Shown one piece after another: positions 27,251 to 35,473 of a stretch of DNA of 64,000 nucleotides. Both the position numbers and the translations under genes were made by a program. The first letter of the stretch is position 1; the number at the start of each line of letters is the position of its first letter. Under the pieces are notes generated by a model. The model was not told the DNA's origin, searched no databases, and saw nothing but the letters and a program-made list of their open reading frames with translations. Source of the stretch: Paenibacillus sp. GSMTC-2017 (lineage in GTDB: Bacteria; Bacillota; Bacilli; Paenibacillales; Paenibacillaceae); the NCBI RefSeq assembly GCF_016019935.1, contig NZ_JAECMT010000003.1, positions 257,388-321,387 on the forward strand. Direction: 5' to 3'.

Positions 27251-27418
27251 GGCGTTCTGTTTAATAACTTGAGAACGTGAAGTTGGAGAATTTATTTAGA
27301 GGAACTTTAGGCTCAGCTTGAGGGAATAGGTGAAGAAGGGTTAGAATTTGTGCTTTGTTAAATAAATAGTATTGTGCGAAGTGACGACATAGTGGAAGTA
27401 ATAATTATTGCTAGTTCC

Positions 27419-27456
27419 TAATACGACATACCCTGTCATATTAGAGCTTTATAATA
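27419..27456 (+). promoter_or_regulatory. Operator dyad and -10 box ahead of the SDR gene
   Basis: CTAATACGACA (27419-27429) and TGTCATATTAG (27435-27445) form an inverted repeat with 10 of 11 positions symmetric and a 5-base spacer. A TATAAT hexamer follows at 27451-27456 and AAAGGAG at 27473-27479. A repressor bound here would block the promoter; which protein binds is unknown, but the MarR gene downstream is a candidate. Confidence 0.6.
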
Positions 27457-27490
27457 AAGAGACTATCGTATAAAGGAGCTGTAACAAATC

Positions 27491-28402
27491 ATGAAACCAT
27501 TAGACGGAAAAGTTGCATTGGTAGCAGGCGCAACACGAGGTGCTGGCCGTGGAATAGCGATTGAGTTAGGAGCTGCGGGAGCGACTGTTTATGTGACTGG
27601 TCGAACGACAAGAACAAAGCGATCGGAGTACAATCGTCCTGAAACGATAGAAGAAACTGCAGAACTTGTAAGTCTTGCGGGAGGCAGAGGTATAGCGGTT
27701 CCAGTGGACCATCTTGAACCTGATCAAGTTCAAGCTCTAATTGCACGAATTGAAAGCGAACAGGGTCGACTAGACATTCTCGTCAACGATATTTGGGGAG
27801 GAGAAAATCTCATTGAGTGGAATGTGCCGGTATGGGAGCATTCGCTGGGTGGGGGACTTCGGATGCTTCGACTTTCGGTTGACACACATGTCATAACGAG
27901 CCATTTTGCATTGCCACTGCTGATCAGGAGCGGGAACGGGCTTGTTGTGGAGATGACGGACGGTACGGCGGCGTACAACAATAATAACTACCGACTATCA
28001 CTGTTTTACGATTTGGCGAAAACGTCCGTTATTCGGCTGGCGCAATCGCTTGCCCATGAGCTGAAGCCGCATCATTGCACAGCCGTAGCCGTTACACCAG
28101 GCTGGATGCGTTCCGAGATTATGCTCGAACACTTTGATGTTCGTGAAGACAACTGGCGTGATGCTCTTGAGAAGGAGCCACATTTTATTATCTCGGAATC
28201 GCCGCGATTTGTAGGACGTGCTATTGCTGCACTGGCAAGCGACCAAGAGGTTGCCCGCTGGAACGGTCAATCTGTATCGAGTGGCGAACTTTCGCAAGTG
28301 TATGGTTTTTGTGATGTTGATGGATCACAACCAGATGCTTGGCGATATATTGTGGAAGTTCAGGATGCAGGCAAACCAGCGGATGCATCGGGGTACCGAT
28401 AA
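27491..28402 (+). CDS. Short-chain dehydrogenase/reductase
   Basis: 303 residues. The cofactor motif is ATRGAGRGIAIELG with TGRTT after the second strand, suggesting NADP(H) preference. The catalytic lysine lies in YDLAKTSVIRLAQ, with the preceding strand VVEMTDGTA in place of the usual Ser-containing segment. Length exceeds the 250-residue norm because of insertions around 90-130 and a C-terminal tail (SQVYGFCDVDGSQPDAWRYI). The family reduces or oxidises small carbonyl/alcohol substrates; none can be named. A conserved dyad sits at its promoter, and a MarR regulator and a VOC protein follow, so it may be part of an inducible detoxification cluster. Confidence 0.85.
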   Translation: MKPLDGKVALVAGATRGAGRGIAIELGAAGATVYVTGRTTRTKRSEYNRPETIEETAELVSLAGGRGIAVPVDHLEPDQVQALIARIESEQGRLDILVNDIWGGENLIEWNVPVWEHSLGGGLRMLRLSVDTHVITSHFALPLLIRSGNGLVVEMTDGTAAYNNNNYRLSLFYDLAKTSVIRLAQSLAHELKPHHCTAVAVTPGWMRSEIMLEHFDVREDNWRDALEKEPHFIISESPRFVGRAIAALASDQEVARWNGQSVSSGELSQVYGFCDVDGSQPDAWRYIVEVQDAGKPADASGYR

Positions 28403-28432
28403 TAGTCACCTCTTAAATTTTTACAATAAAAT

Positions 28433-28487
28433 AGTTGCAATAGCATCCTATATCGCTTATATTACTATTAGTTGCAATAACATCCTA
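28433..28487 (+). promoter_or_regulatory. Twin direct repeats ahead of the MarR gene
   Basis: AGTTGCAATAGCATCCTA (28433-28450) and AGTTGCAATAACATCCTA (28470-28487) differ at one base and start 37 bases apart. The second copy ends just before the AAGGAG ribosome site. Each contains an imperfect dyad GTTGC-N4-GCATC. They are likely autoregulatory operators for the MarR protein. Confidence 0.55.
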
Positions 28488-28505
28488 CTTAAGGAGACGA
28501 GTAAT

Positions 28506-28967
28506 CTGAGCGAACGATGGAAGCATACTGACAAGCACGAAACGGAATCTCATGGCCAATACATCTCTGCCATCTATCGTCACATGCAGGTCTTAATTTC
28601 AGCCGAGCTGGAACCTTATCGAATTGGGAGTGGACAATACATTTTCCTAATGGCGATAGCTTCTCAGCAGCCAATTACTCAGAAAGCGTTGAGTGAAAAA
28701 CTGCTCATTGACAAGACGACGACAGCAAAGGCGGTTGCCAAGCTAGAATCAGAAGGATATGTGCGGAGGGAAGTTGATTCAAGCGATAACCGCTATCAGC
28801 AGTTATATTTGACAGAATCGGGTCATGAAGTTGCACCAAAAGTGCAGGAGGTATTGGATCGTGTCAAAAGCAAGACCAAACAGGGTATCGCAGATGATGA
28901 ATACGATCTATTTGTAAGCCAATTGAAAATTGTACTTCGTAATCTGAGCAGACAGGAAGAAAGGTAA
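28506..28967 (+). CDS. MarR-family transcriptional regulator (apparent CTG start)
   Basis: 153 residues. The winged helix-turn-helix runs through LMAIASQQPITQKALSEKLLIDKTTTAKAVAKLESEGYVRREVDSSDNRY (given here as the domain at residues about 50-100), with a C-terminal dimerisation helix. AAGGAG at 28491-28496 is followed nine bases later by CTG (28506), giving MSERWKH. No ATG, GTG or TTG lies in frame between the ribosome site and the domain, and the open frame upstream only overlaps the SDR gene. CTG is therefore the most likely initiator. Two near-identical repeats upstream suggest autorepression. Target genes may include the SDR and VOC neighbours. Confidence 0.8.
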   Translation: MSERWKHTDKHETESHGQYISAIYRHMQVLISAELEPYRIGSGQYIFLMAIASQQPITQKALSEKLLIDKTTTAKAVAKLESEGYVRREVDSSDNRYQQLYLTESGHEVAPKVQEVLDRVKSKTKQGIADDEYDLFVSQLKIVLRNLSRQEER

Positions 28968-29000
28968 ACTTATGATCATTTGAACTTTAGGAGGATGTTA

Positions 29001-29372
29001 ATGATGATAGCATACCCGTTTATCGCTGTAGAAAACTGCAAAGATGAAATGAAGTATTATCAAAGCGTGTTTGGCGGTGAAATCAACATTTTGCGTAAGC
29101 AAGGGGAAGAAGTGCTAAATGCGGATCTGATTGTAGGGGATGCAATTCTAAAGTTTGCTGATACTAAAGCGGCAAAACCTGTGCTACAAGGTGATTACGT
29201 GAGAATTTTTTTGAAAATCGAGACGGAGAAAGAGTTCCAAGCGATCTATAGTGAATTTGCAGCCAGCGGAACAATTCATACAGAAAGGTATGAAGCTCCT
29301 TTTAACGGACTACTTGCTATCGTTACCGACCGAAATGGCGTGTGCTGGGTGTTGTCCCATTATCGGGACTAA
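29001..29372 (+). CDS. VOC-family (PhnB/glyoxalase-like) protein
   Basis: 123 residues, a single PhnB-type vicinal-oxygen-chelate module: YPFIAVENCKDEMKYYQSVFGGEI at the N-terminus, ADLIVGDAILKFAD in the middle and TDRNGVCWVLSH at the end. The usual metal-binding His at the first position (phnHLxF) is replaced, so catalysis is uncertain. AGGAGG (28989-28994) points to the ATG at 29001 or the next codon. It lies 33 bases after the MarR gene and is likely co-transcribed. Confidence 0.85.
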   Translation: MMIAYPFIAVENCKDEMKYYQSVFGGEINILRKQGEEVLNADLIVGDAILKFADTKAAKPVLQGDYVRIFLKIETEKEFQAIYSEFAASGTIHTERYEAPFNGLLAIVTDRNGVCWVLSHYRD

Positions 29373-29417
29373 TCAAATCGCTCCTCACAATTGAGGTGAG
29401 GAGCCATAATCCAATGA

Positions 29418-30197
29418 TTATGAATTTCTGTGACGATTTCGATTTGCTTTCACATGTTTAAGCTGGGCGACGATGATGACGCTAATAATGACTAGAAGGA
29501 ACCATGAACTGATTTTACTGAAGCTGACCAGCTGCCAGGTTTGATGTTGGTCAGGGTACTTCCATGCATCAAAAAATGTGGCAATATTTTCAGCTAACCA
29601 GATGAAAAAACCTACAATAATAAAGGCAACCGTGAGCGGCATATAATATGTTTTAGCTCGCACCCGATAAATAATTCTTGTTTTCCAAAAAACAATGAAT
29701 ACAAGCCCGGTCAACCACCAACGAAAATCGGGAATAAAATGATGGGTGAAAAAGTTGAAGTAGATGGCTCCTCCAAGCAGAACAGAGGACATAAAGCCAG
29801 GCCAACCTGTCATGTCCATCCGCAATCTTCGCCATATTTGGCACATAAAGCTTGCTACACTTGCATACATAAATCCGCTGTATAGTGGGACACCGAGTAC
29901 CTTCGTAAATCCAGGTTCAGGGTATGACCACGATCCCATCTTCACCTTATATAACTCAAGCGCCAATCCTATAAGGTGAAAGAGACAGATGACTTTGAGT
30001 TCATCGCGTGTCTCAAGTCCACTACGGTACATCATATATTGAACGCCAAGCAAAATGAGCAGAATAGCATCATAACGATGAATGAAAGGCATATCTATTG
30101 CAGTTGAGAGAGCTAACGTTCCGAATATGGCGACAGGAAAGATGCAACTCATCGCTTGATGATAGCCAAAATGTAATAGTTGAATAATAGATTTCAC
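29418..30197 (-). CDS. DUF817 family integral membrane protein
   Basis: 259 residues from the GTG at 30197, which follows AAGGAG by ten bases; the longer frame to 30308 has no site. About eight membrane helices are visible. The segment MGSWSYPEPGFTKVLGVPLYSGFMYASVASF is the conserved DUF817 core, and FFDAWKYPDQHQTW is another. Function of the family is unknown. It stands alone and is transcribed toward the VOC gene. Confidence 0.85.
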   Translation of the reverse strand: MKSIIQLLHFGYHQAMSCIFPVAIFGTLALSTAIDMPFIHRYDAILLILLGVQYMMYRSGLETRDELKVICLFHLIGLALELYKVKMGSWSYPEPGFTKVLGVPLYSGFMYASVASFMCQIWRRLRMDMTGWPGFMSSVLLGGAIYFNFFTHHFIPDFRWWLTGLVFIVFWKTRIIYRVRAKTYYMPLTVAFIIVGFFIWLAENIATFFDAWKYPDQHQTWQLVSFSKISSWFLLVIISVIIVAQLKHVKANRNRHRNS

Positions 30198-30680
30198 TTG
30201 ATCTAATCTCCTTGTACTTTTCTTAAAATATTTTTGATTTGTTAATGATAATGGTGTAATGAGTTTGGAAAAAGAGAAATTAGCTAGTTTTAAATTGCTT
30301 ATTTTCAATATCCGCTAGTTGCGGGCGTTTAGTGGACTTTGGAAAATATAACTAGGTGCCGACATGTGCAAAGTGATGGTAGTGTTTTTTTAAAATCATT
30401 ATTTCACTACCATAAGAATGTATGTTCGGTATATAATGAATAAATATCGAGCAGATGGTCCTGTCTCGTAGGTGCAGCATTGGTTTAAGCGGCTCAGTTT
30501 GGCGTGAAACTAGATGACTTTAAGGAAGAAGAAGAAGGGGATATTGATCTTGATGGATTTCTGAACTTGTTGGAAAGCAAATGCACTCTCGAGAAAAGTA
30601 TAGGGGTTGTTTCCAAAGCTTCAATTATGGTAATGACTTAATAGTAAGAAATAGAAAGTAGAGATTAGAGGGGGAAAATC

Positions 30681-31940
30681 ATGACTCACACGGAAGACCT
30701 TAGTAAACTGCATTGGAAAAGAAACATCATTCTTTTTCTAAGTAGTCAAACTTTTTCATTATTTGGTTCTGCCTTAGTTCAATACGCGATTATGTGGCAC
30801 ATTACGCTCACTACAAAATCGGGTATGATGATGACATTATTTATTATTTGCGGATTTATTCCGACCTTTTTGTTATCACCATTTGCAGGGGTATGGGCGG
30901 ATCGGTTCAATCGTAAATATCTTATTATAATTGCGGATTCTATGATTGCTTTTGCAACGTTGCTTCTCGCTATTACATTTTTATCGGGGTATAAAGAAAA
31001 TTGGTTGCTGTTTGTTATTGCTGCTGTTCGCGCGCTCGGGGCAGGTATTCAAACACCTGCGGTTGGGGCTATATTACCTCAAATTGTGCCAGAGGATAAG
31101 CTGACAAAGATAAATGGAATAAACGGAACTCTTCAAGCACTCATGATGTTTGTTGCCCCTATCGTAAGTGCGATGTTGCTTTCTAAGTCTACGATTGAAG
31201 CGATATTTTTTATCGATGTTGTAACGGCGTTAATGGCGGTCGTTATTTTATCATTCTTTTTGAAAATACCTTTGCACCAAAAAGCTGCTGGTCAGCAAAC
31301 GACAAGTTATTTGGAAGATTTTAAATTAGGAATAGACTACATTAAAAATCATAGTTTCCTTAAAACGTTCTTTATCTTTTTTGCCCTGTTCTTTATATTG
31401 ATGGCACCAGCTGCCTTTTTGACACCACTCCAAGTAGCACGTAGTTTTGGAGACGAATATTGGAGACTGACTGCCATTGAAATAGCTTTCTCAGTCGGTA
31501 TGATGACTGGTGGTGCTGTTATTGCATCATGGGGAGGCTTCCGTAACAAAGTATTTACGATGACTTTTGCGAACCTCATTATGGGTGTTTGTACGGTAGT
31601 ATTAGGTATTGTACCGATATTTTGGATCTACTTAGCAGTGATGGCTTTATTCGGAGTAGCTATGCCAATTTTTAGTACTCCGACTACTGTCTTGCTGCAA
31701 GAAAGGGTAGATCCGAATTACATGGGACGAATATTCGGTGTGTTTGGTATGATTTCAACTTCCATGATGCCAATCGGAATGCTCATATTCGGTCCGCTAT
31801 CGGATGCTGTAGATATTGAATGGTTGCTTATTGGAACAGGACTGCTGATGGTCGTATTATCGCTAGCATTCGTTCGTAACAAACGTTTAGTTGAAGCAGG
31901 GATGCCGCTTGCAATAGACGTGCCTGTAGAGCAGAAGTAA
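30681..31940 (+). CDS. MFS efflux transporter (macrolide-efflux-like)
   Basis: 419 residues with twelve predicted membrane helices. The motif GVWADRFNRKYLIIIAD after helix 2 is the MFS motif A (G-x-x-A-D-R-x-x-R-K/R). Overall pattern resembles the MefA/YxaM-like branch of drug-type exporters, but the substrate cannot be inferred. GAGGGGG precedes the ATG. The 370-base stretch before it (30309-30680) has only a 45-codon frame (30504-30641) that looks like a fragment. A hairpin terminator follows. Confidence 0.88.
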   Translation: MTHTEDLSKLHWKRNIILFLSSQTFSLFGSALVQYAIMWHITLTTKSGMMMTLFIICGFIPTFLLSPFAGVWADRFNRKYLIIIADSMIAFATLLLAITFLSGYKENWLLFVIAAVRALGAGIQTPAVGAILPQIVPEDKLTKINGINGTLQALMMFVAPIVSAMLLSKSTIEAIFFIDVVTALMAVVILSFFLKIPLHQKAAGQQTTSYLEDFKLGIDYIKNHSFLKTFFIFFALFFILMAPAAFLTPLQVARSFGDEYWRLTAIEIAFSVGMMTGGAVIASWGGFRNKVFTMTFANLIMGVCTVVLGIVPIFWIYLAVMALFGVAMPIFSTPTTVLLQERVDPNYMGRIFGVFGMISTSMMPIGMLIFGPLSDAVDIEWLLIGTGLLMVVLSLAFVRNKRLVEAGMPLAIDVPVEQK

Positions 31941-31985
31941 TTGATAAGAAGAACATCCAACGATTGATATAACATTGATCTTAAA

Positions 31986-32021
31986 AAAGGCTGGAGTTTC
32001 TCATTTGGGACTCTGGCCTTT
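31986..32021 (+). terminator. Intrinsic terminator after the MFS gene
   Basis: AAAGGC-TG-GAGT pairs with ACTC-TG-GCCTTT around a TTCTCATTTGGG loop. The T-run is short, so strength is uncertain. Confidence 0.65.
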
Positions 32022-32137
32022 GCTATTCAAAGAGTTATAAATATGGATGGGACGTTTTTGTGGTACAATGATACGGGCAATTATAGATAGCTATGAGTAA
32101 TAAATTAATGTGTATAGATGAATGGAGATAAAGAAAA

Positions 32138-33694
32138 ATGAGTTTGTTAACAGTTGAGCAATTATCGCATACGTTTGGCGATCGGGTATTGTTTAGAAAC
32201 GTATCTTTTCGTTTGCTTGAGGGTGAACGTGTCGGGCTTGTAGGTGCGAATGGTACAGGGAAATCTACACTCATGAATATTTTGACAGGGAAGCTACTTA
32301 AGGACGAAGGAAAAGTAGAATGGACGCCACGCGTTCGTTATGGTTATTTAGACCAACACACGAAACTTGAAGCAGGTAAAACAATTCGTGACGTATTAAA
32401 AGATGCATTTCTACCTTTACTTGTTTTGGAACAGGAACTTAACGAAGTTATTGCGCAAATGGGCGACGCAGATCCAGATAAGCTGGACCAGCTTTTAGTA
32501 CGTATGGGTGAAATTCAAGAGGAACTGGAAATTGGCGATTTTTATTTGATCGATGTAAAGGTCGATGAAATGGCTAATGGACTAGGCCTTAATGCAATAG
32601 GACTTGATCGCGACGTAACGGCGCTTAGCGGTGGACAGCGGACGAAGGTTCTACTCGCCAAGTTGTTGCTTGAGAAGCCGGGTGTTTTGTTGCTGGATGA
32701 GCCTACCAATTATTTGGACGAAGAACATATTAATTGGCTGACTAATTATTTAAAAAATTATCCGCATGCGTTTGTTCTTATTTCTCATGAAACGGGCTTT
32801 ATGAATCAGGTTGTTAACGTGATTTATCATCTTGAATTTACGAAGATGACGCGTTACACAGCCAATTATGATAAGTTTATGGAGATGGCTGAGCTGAATA
32901 AGGCACAGCATATCGACGCTTACGAAAAGCAAATGGATTATATTAAGAAGCAAGAGGAATTTATACAAAAAAATAAAGCGCGTGCTTCAACTTCTGGGCG
33001 TGCGAAAAGCCGTGAGAAGCAGCTCGACCGTATCGATCGCATCGACAAGCCGGAGGAGGCAGCTAAGCCGACTTTTAACTTCAAAGAGTCTAGATCCAGC
33101 GGCAAAACTGTATTTGAAGCACAGGGAATGGTTATCGGCTACAATAAGCCGCTTCTTCCTAAGATGGATATGGTCATTGAGCGCGGTGATAAGATTGCAA
33201 TTGTAGGTTGCAACGGTGTAGGTAAATCGACGCTCCTTAAAACCATTCTTGGCGTTATTCAGCCACTAGAAGGCAAAACTTATCTTGGTGATTATTTATC
33301 ACCAGCTTACTTCGAGCAGGAAGCTAAAGCTCCAACGATGACTCCGTTAGAGGATGTATGGGATGAGTTTTCATTTATGAACCAACATGAAGTTCGTGCA
33401 GCGCTGGCCCGTTGCGGTTTGAAAAATGAGCATATTACACGTTCTCTTAACCAGCTCAGCGGTGGAGAACAGGCGAAGGTTCGTCTTTGCAAACTGATGA
33501 TGCGCGAAAGCAACTGGATATTGTTCGATGAGCCTACGAACCATTTGGACATCAATGCTAAAGCCGAATTAAAGCGAGCGCTACAAGCATATAAAGGTAC
33601 AGTCGTTCTTGTATCTCACGAACCTGATTTTTATGAGGATTTTGTAACAAAAACGTGGGATGTAGAAGCTTGGTCGATGGAGAGCGTGAAGTAA
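32138..33694 (+). CDS. ABC-F family ATPase (YkpA/YbiT-like)
   Basis: 518 residues with two ABC domains and no membrane part. Walker A motifs are GANGTGKST and GCNGVGKST, signature motifs LSGGQRTKV and LSGGEQAKV, Walker B LLLDEPTNYLD and ILFDEPTNHLD. The linker between the domains (residues about 235-305) is helical and charged, the P-site tRNA interaction motif of ABC-F proteins. Overall similarity is to YbiT/YkpA, which act on the ribosome, rather than to antibiotic-resistance ABC-Fs, whose linkers are longer. A recurring-type terminator follows. Confidence 0.9.
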   Translation: MSLLTVEQLSHTFGDRVLFRNVSFRLLEGERVGLVGANGTGKSTLMNILTGKLLKDEGKVEWTPRVRYGYLDQHTKLEAGKTIRDVLKDAFLPLLVLEQELNEVIAQMGDADPDKLDQLLVRMGEIQEELEIGDFYLIDVKVDEMANGLGLNAIGLDRDVTALSGGQRTKVLLAKLLLEKPGVLLLDEPTNYLDEEHINWLTNYLKNYPHAFVLISHETGFMNQVVNVIYHLEFTKMTRYTANYDKFMEMAELNKAQHIDAYEKQMDYIKKQEEFIQKNKARASTSGRAKSREKQLDRIDRIDKPEEAAKPTFNFKESRSSGKTVFEAQGMVIGYNKPLLPKMDMVIERGDKIAIVGCNGVGKSTLLKTILGVIQPLEGKTYLGDYLSPAYFEQEAKAPTMTPLEDVWDEFSFMNQHEVRAALARCGLKNEHITRSLNQLSGGEQAKVRLCKLMMRESNWILFDEPTNHLDINAKAELKRALQAYKGTVVLVSHEPDFYEDFVTKTWDVEAWSMESVK

Positions 33695-33731
33695 TCTACA
33701 GATGAATTGATTATCGTAGCAGTAAATTTTG

Positions 33732-33781
33732 AATACATCGTCACACGGGCAGTATGTCCTTGGTGGCGGTGTATTTTTTAT
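33732..33781 (+). terminator. Intrinsic terminator after the ABC-F gene
   Basis: AATACATCG (33732-33740) pairs with CGGTGTATT (33767-33775) using one G-U pair, followed by TTTTTATGC. Same family as the terminators at 24059 and 42497. Confidence 0.85.
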
Positions 33782-33840
33782 GCTCAAAATCAAAACAGAG
33801 TCGAGAAGGAGGAGCTAGAATTATTTTGAGATGTTCTATA

Positions 33841-33958
33841 CTTGGAGAAAAGGGGATGTCAGAGTGAATCGGAAGCAATGCTCATCAGAGTCACTGGTCA
33901 TTGCATAGGCACTCCAAGCAGTTGCAGTAAGTCTAGACTTATGATGAGCATACTTTTT
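33841..33958 (+). ncRNA. Candidate structured RNA ending in a terminator-like hairpin
   Basis: CTTGGAG (33841-33847) can pair with CTCCAAG (33912-33918), and ATGCTCATCA (33878-33887) with TGATGAGCAT (33942-33951), the latter followed by ACTTTTTTA. The two helices interleave, so they are either a pseudoknot or alternatives as in a terminator/antiterminator switch. No gene starts within 290 bases downstream; the AT-rich rest of the 33782-34247 gap also has a short CTCTC/GAGAG hairpin with T5 at 34128-34150. Confidence 0.35.
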
Positions 33959-34127
33959 TACAGGTAACTTAAAAGTGCCTACTTGTTTACTTTTATGGAT
34001 ATTTTTATAATTACAGCAAGTCGACGAATATATTCCGTTTTATGGGAGGTGATCCATTTTCCTGCTGGTAGAGGCTGTTGAAATATTTTTCAATTTCCGG
34101 TTACGACTTCTAATTTATGATAGGCTC

Positions 34128-34150
34128 CTCTCGTAGAGTAGAGAGTTTTT
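34128..34150 (+). terminator. Short terminator-like hairpin
   Basis: CTCTC (34128-34132) pairs with GAGAG (34141-34145), then TTTTT. It lies 100 bases ahead of the secreted-protein gene; the stem is only five base pairs. Confidence 0.4.
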
Positions 34151-34247
34151 ACACAATATATATACTTCAAGCAGTGTAACATTATCTTTAGAGGGAATTT
34201 CACTCTTTAATTCGTGAAGATGAACAATAAATTTAGGAGGAGTATTA

Positions 34248-35381
34248 ATGAAAAAATATATTTTGCTATTATTGACTCTTATTCTATTAATTCCAGTTAG
34301 CGCAGTTTCTGCTGTTAAAGATGTTGGCTCTTATGCAGAAGTAGATCGATATATTGACCCATCTCTACCAGAAAAAGATAAACAGATTTTGAGAGAAGTG
34401 ATGCTGAATCTTGATAAAGAGGATCGCAAAAATGTTTTTTATATTAATGAAGCAGACGGTTTTTTTACTGCTAATAAAGTTGAAGCACTTAAAGAGTTTA
34501 AAGTGAAATATAAAAATTTAATTAATACTGATGGTAAGTTGAAAAAAGATCCTAACTATGTTGAGCCAAAATACGAAGTGGAGAAAGAAGCAGGTTTAGT
34601 TAGTACATTGGCATATTTACCACCGACGAATGTTTGTCCAACTGCACATACGGGACCATTCCGCAGAGTGAAATCAAAAATTGGTTATTCTAGAGTAAAT
34701 GCGTACGTGTATCTACCTCAAAAAGGAACAGAAGCGGTAATGACTCCTAAATCAAAGACCGTAAATGGTGTAACTAAAATGACAGGCGATACTGCTTACA
34801 TGTATCTTGGTGCAATAAATACTGCTACCGGTCAACAAGTAGATGCTGGTCTTTCATTAAATTATGGTGATGGAATTCCTCCTGTTAATCCAACTGAAGA
34901 AACGTGGGCAATGACTTGGCTTGGGATGGATTCAATTGCAAGTGGAAGTCCTGCTAATTTCAAAATGGGGACAACAGCATTTATGAAGTTTTATATCCCT
35001 GCTAATAATCAAGCTGCTTTATATGTAAGTGGAACTGCTAAAAATGGATTGCCGCTTGAACAAACTATGGTTTGGAATGTACTTCCGAATAAACAATTTA
35101 CTCCATCAGGGGCAAATATGTTGGTCAAAAGGGTTACATCGATTGCACAGTCTATAGGATACGAAGATTTTACAACGGGCAGTTACTTAAATAATGCTAG
35201 ATGGAGCAATGTGAATATAGGAACAACGGCTGGATCTGAAACACCTTGGAATGCTTCTCATATCGGAACGGGTACGAGTGGTGATCCTTCACATTGTGGT
35301 TACAAAGCAAATAGTGTGTTAATTGATTGGGTTTCATGGTCAGAAGAAACGATTAAAATAAAAACAGGCATTTTGCCTTAA
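34248..35381 (+). CDS. Secreted protein of unknown function (possibly YrpD-like)
   Basis: 377 residues with a clear signal peptide (MKKYILLLLTLILLIPVSAVSA). Residues 25-125 are charged and helical (SLPEKDKQILREVMLNLDKEDRK), perhaps a prodomain; the remaining 250 are beta-rich with many Gly, Asn and Thr (GYSRVNAYVYLPQKGTEA; ADAGLSLNYGDG-like; WNASHIGTGTSGDPSHCGYKA) and two Cys. The C-terminal part recalls YrpD-type exported proteins of Bacillus, but I am not sure. AGGAGGAG gives a strong start. The product is presumably released or wall-associated. Confidence 0.7.
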   Translation: MKKYILLLLTLILLIPVSAVSAVKDVGSYAEVDRYIDPSLPEKDKQILREVMLNLDKEDRKNVFYINEADGFFTANKVEALKEFKVKYKNLINTDGKLKKDPNYVEPKYEVEKEAGLVSTLAYLPPTNVCPTAHTGPFRRVKSKIGYSRVNAYVYLPQKGTEAVMTPKSKTVNGVTKMTGDTAYMYLGAINTATGQQVDAGLSLNYGDGIPPVNPTEETWAMTWLGMDSIASGSPANFKMGTTAFMKFYIPANNQAALYVSGTAKNGLPLEQTMVWNVLPNKQFTPSGANMLVKRVTSIAQSIGYEDFTTGSYLNNARWSNVNIGTTAGSETPWNASHIGTGTSGDPSHCGYKANSVLIDWVSWSEETIKIKTGILP

Positions 35382-35399
35382 TTTATCGCTAATATTAAA

Positions 35400-35435
35400 A
35401 ACTATCACTTGGATTATTCCAGTGATAGTTTTTTA
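35400..35435 (+). terminator. Intrinsic terminator after the secreted-protein gene
   Basis: AACTATCACT (35400-35409) pairs perfectly with AGTGATAGTT (35421-35430), followed by TTTTAG. Confidence 0.9.
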
Positions 35436-35473
35436 GTTTACATTATTATAATTGTGAAAGCCTATTGTTTGTA

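Noticed and set aside
30504-30641. 45-codon frame beginning with GTG (KLDDFKEEEEGDIDLDGFL).
   Set aside because: No ribosome site, no recognisable family and a stop just upstream; it looks like a fragment or chance frame.
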